NCBI GenBank assembly: GCA_009760885.1
Contig: CM019692.1
Span: forward strand, 47,863,430-47,927,429
Direction of reading: 5' to 3'
DNA length: 64,000 nt
From: Achatina immaculata
Taxonomy: Eukaryota > Mollusca > Gastropoda > Stylommatophora > Achatinidae
Positions 63,371-64,000 of this stretch are shown piece by piece. Numbering within the stretch: the stretch's first letter is position 1; the number at the start of each line of letters is the position of its first letter. The notes under the pieces were generated by a model that was not told the origin of the DNA, made no database searches, and worked only from the letters and a program-made list of their open reading frames with translations. Position numbers and translations under genes: made by a program.

Positions 63371-64000
63371 TGCTCAGTGATTAACATTATAAAATAATTC
63401 CAGGGGGGAGAAGTCACAGGTGCTTGTTAGTGATCTCCCATCTGTGAAAATTTTGCGTCAGTGTCACTCTAACATTGCCAGTTTGTGTGTTTGCTTATGT
63501 CTTGCATGCCAAGTGAGGGAGAAAATTGCTTTTTGTTTTATTATTTATTCCCTAACCTTGCCTTTGTGGTTAATAACCTTCTTACCTGTGTGGGTTCTGA
63601 TTCCAGATGTTACTTAATGCATTTGTGTATTCACAATATCATTAGCAACAAGGGAAAGCCAAAGTATTTGAAATAATTTTGCAGGACAATTTTTGTTTTT
63701 TTCATTTTAAATTGGAATAGGCATGGGAATGTAAAATACCCATTTTTATTAAAGTACAACCCAGTTAACTGAGACCAGCATGAGAAATGCCACCAAAATG
63801 TGAACATAAAGTGATCTTGTACATGTATCAGTTGTAAAAAGAATGTAAAGCATGAGTCATGTAGGGAGTAATAAGATGAGGTTTGTTTTTTTTTTAAAAT
63901 ATGTATTTTTTAAATTGTTACTTTTTTTTTAGAACAGTTTGCTGAGCACTAGAAGTTTATATTATACATTTTATTAGTTCCCTAAAATTTTCAAGAGTCT

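Overview
This is a window of animal nuclear DNA. It has no operons or bacterial-style genes. Short exons have GT/AG borders and are separated by introns of hundreds of bases to about 20 kb, and most of the remaining sequence is transposable elements, tRNA-derived SINEs and minisatellites. The CLIC protein resembles the EXC-4/Drosophila Clic type (cysteine motif C-P-I-C, and the 'PRLQHIRVAGK' block). Together with the LINE and SINE content this suggests a protostome invertebrate, perhaps a lophotrochozoan such as a mollusc. That placement is inference and I could not test it.

Two protein-coding genes lie head to tail on the plus strand. The first (about 900-22263) can be assembled from 14 exons with compatible phases into one uninterrupted frame of 820-824 residues. 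Its order of conserved segments and its TPR-like helices match FANCG/XRCC9, a subunit of the Fanconi anemia core complex used in interstrand-crosslink repair. The second (34056 to at least 57651) is a chloride intracellular channel (CLIC) protein. Four exons are clear, one intron is about 19.4 kb, and the short terminal exon is unresolved.

The non-genic part is the more unusual part. A 1.3 kb non-coding, internally repeated retroelement with a (GAA)n tail occurs four times on the minus strand, each time with a perfect 11-13 bp target-site duplication: 12097-13961, 17121-19831 (interrupted), 17680-18980 (nested inside the previous copy) and 27366-28667 (inside a minisatellite). The first copy continues, inside the same target-site duplication, into the 5' 550 bases of 18S rRNA and about 435 bases that should be the external transcribed spacer. 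It therefore looks like a pre-rRNA/retroelement chimera made by template switching. Other repeats include: (a) RTE-like LINE 3' ends with an (AAGAT)n tail, two of them nearly identical; (b) a Jockey/CR1-type fragment; (c) a broken RTE-like LINE at 30.6-31.8 kb; (d) an internally deleted mariner with intact inverted repeats at 59804-60743; (e) hAT-like MITEs, one of which carries a 33-bp minisatellite; (f) at least two tRNA-type SINE families; and (g) about ten minisatellites, including a 1.4 kb array with a 326-bp higher-order period.

Layout: 0-22.3 kb FANCG with repeat-filled introns; 22.3-34 kb intergenic, with LINE debris, the 28.7-30.1 kb minisatellite and a minus-strand LINE; 34.0-57.7 kb (or further) CLIC, with a giant intron holding LINE ends, MITEs and minisatellites; 57.7-64 kb either the CLIC 3' part or intergenic, with a mariner remnant, two minisatellites and a SINE.
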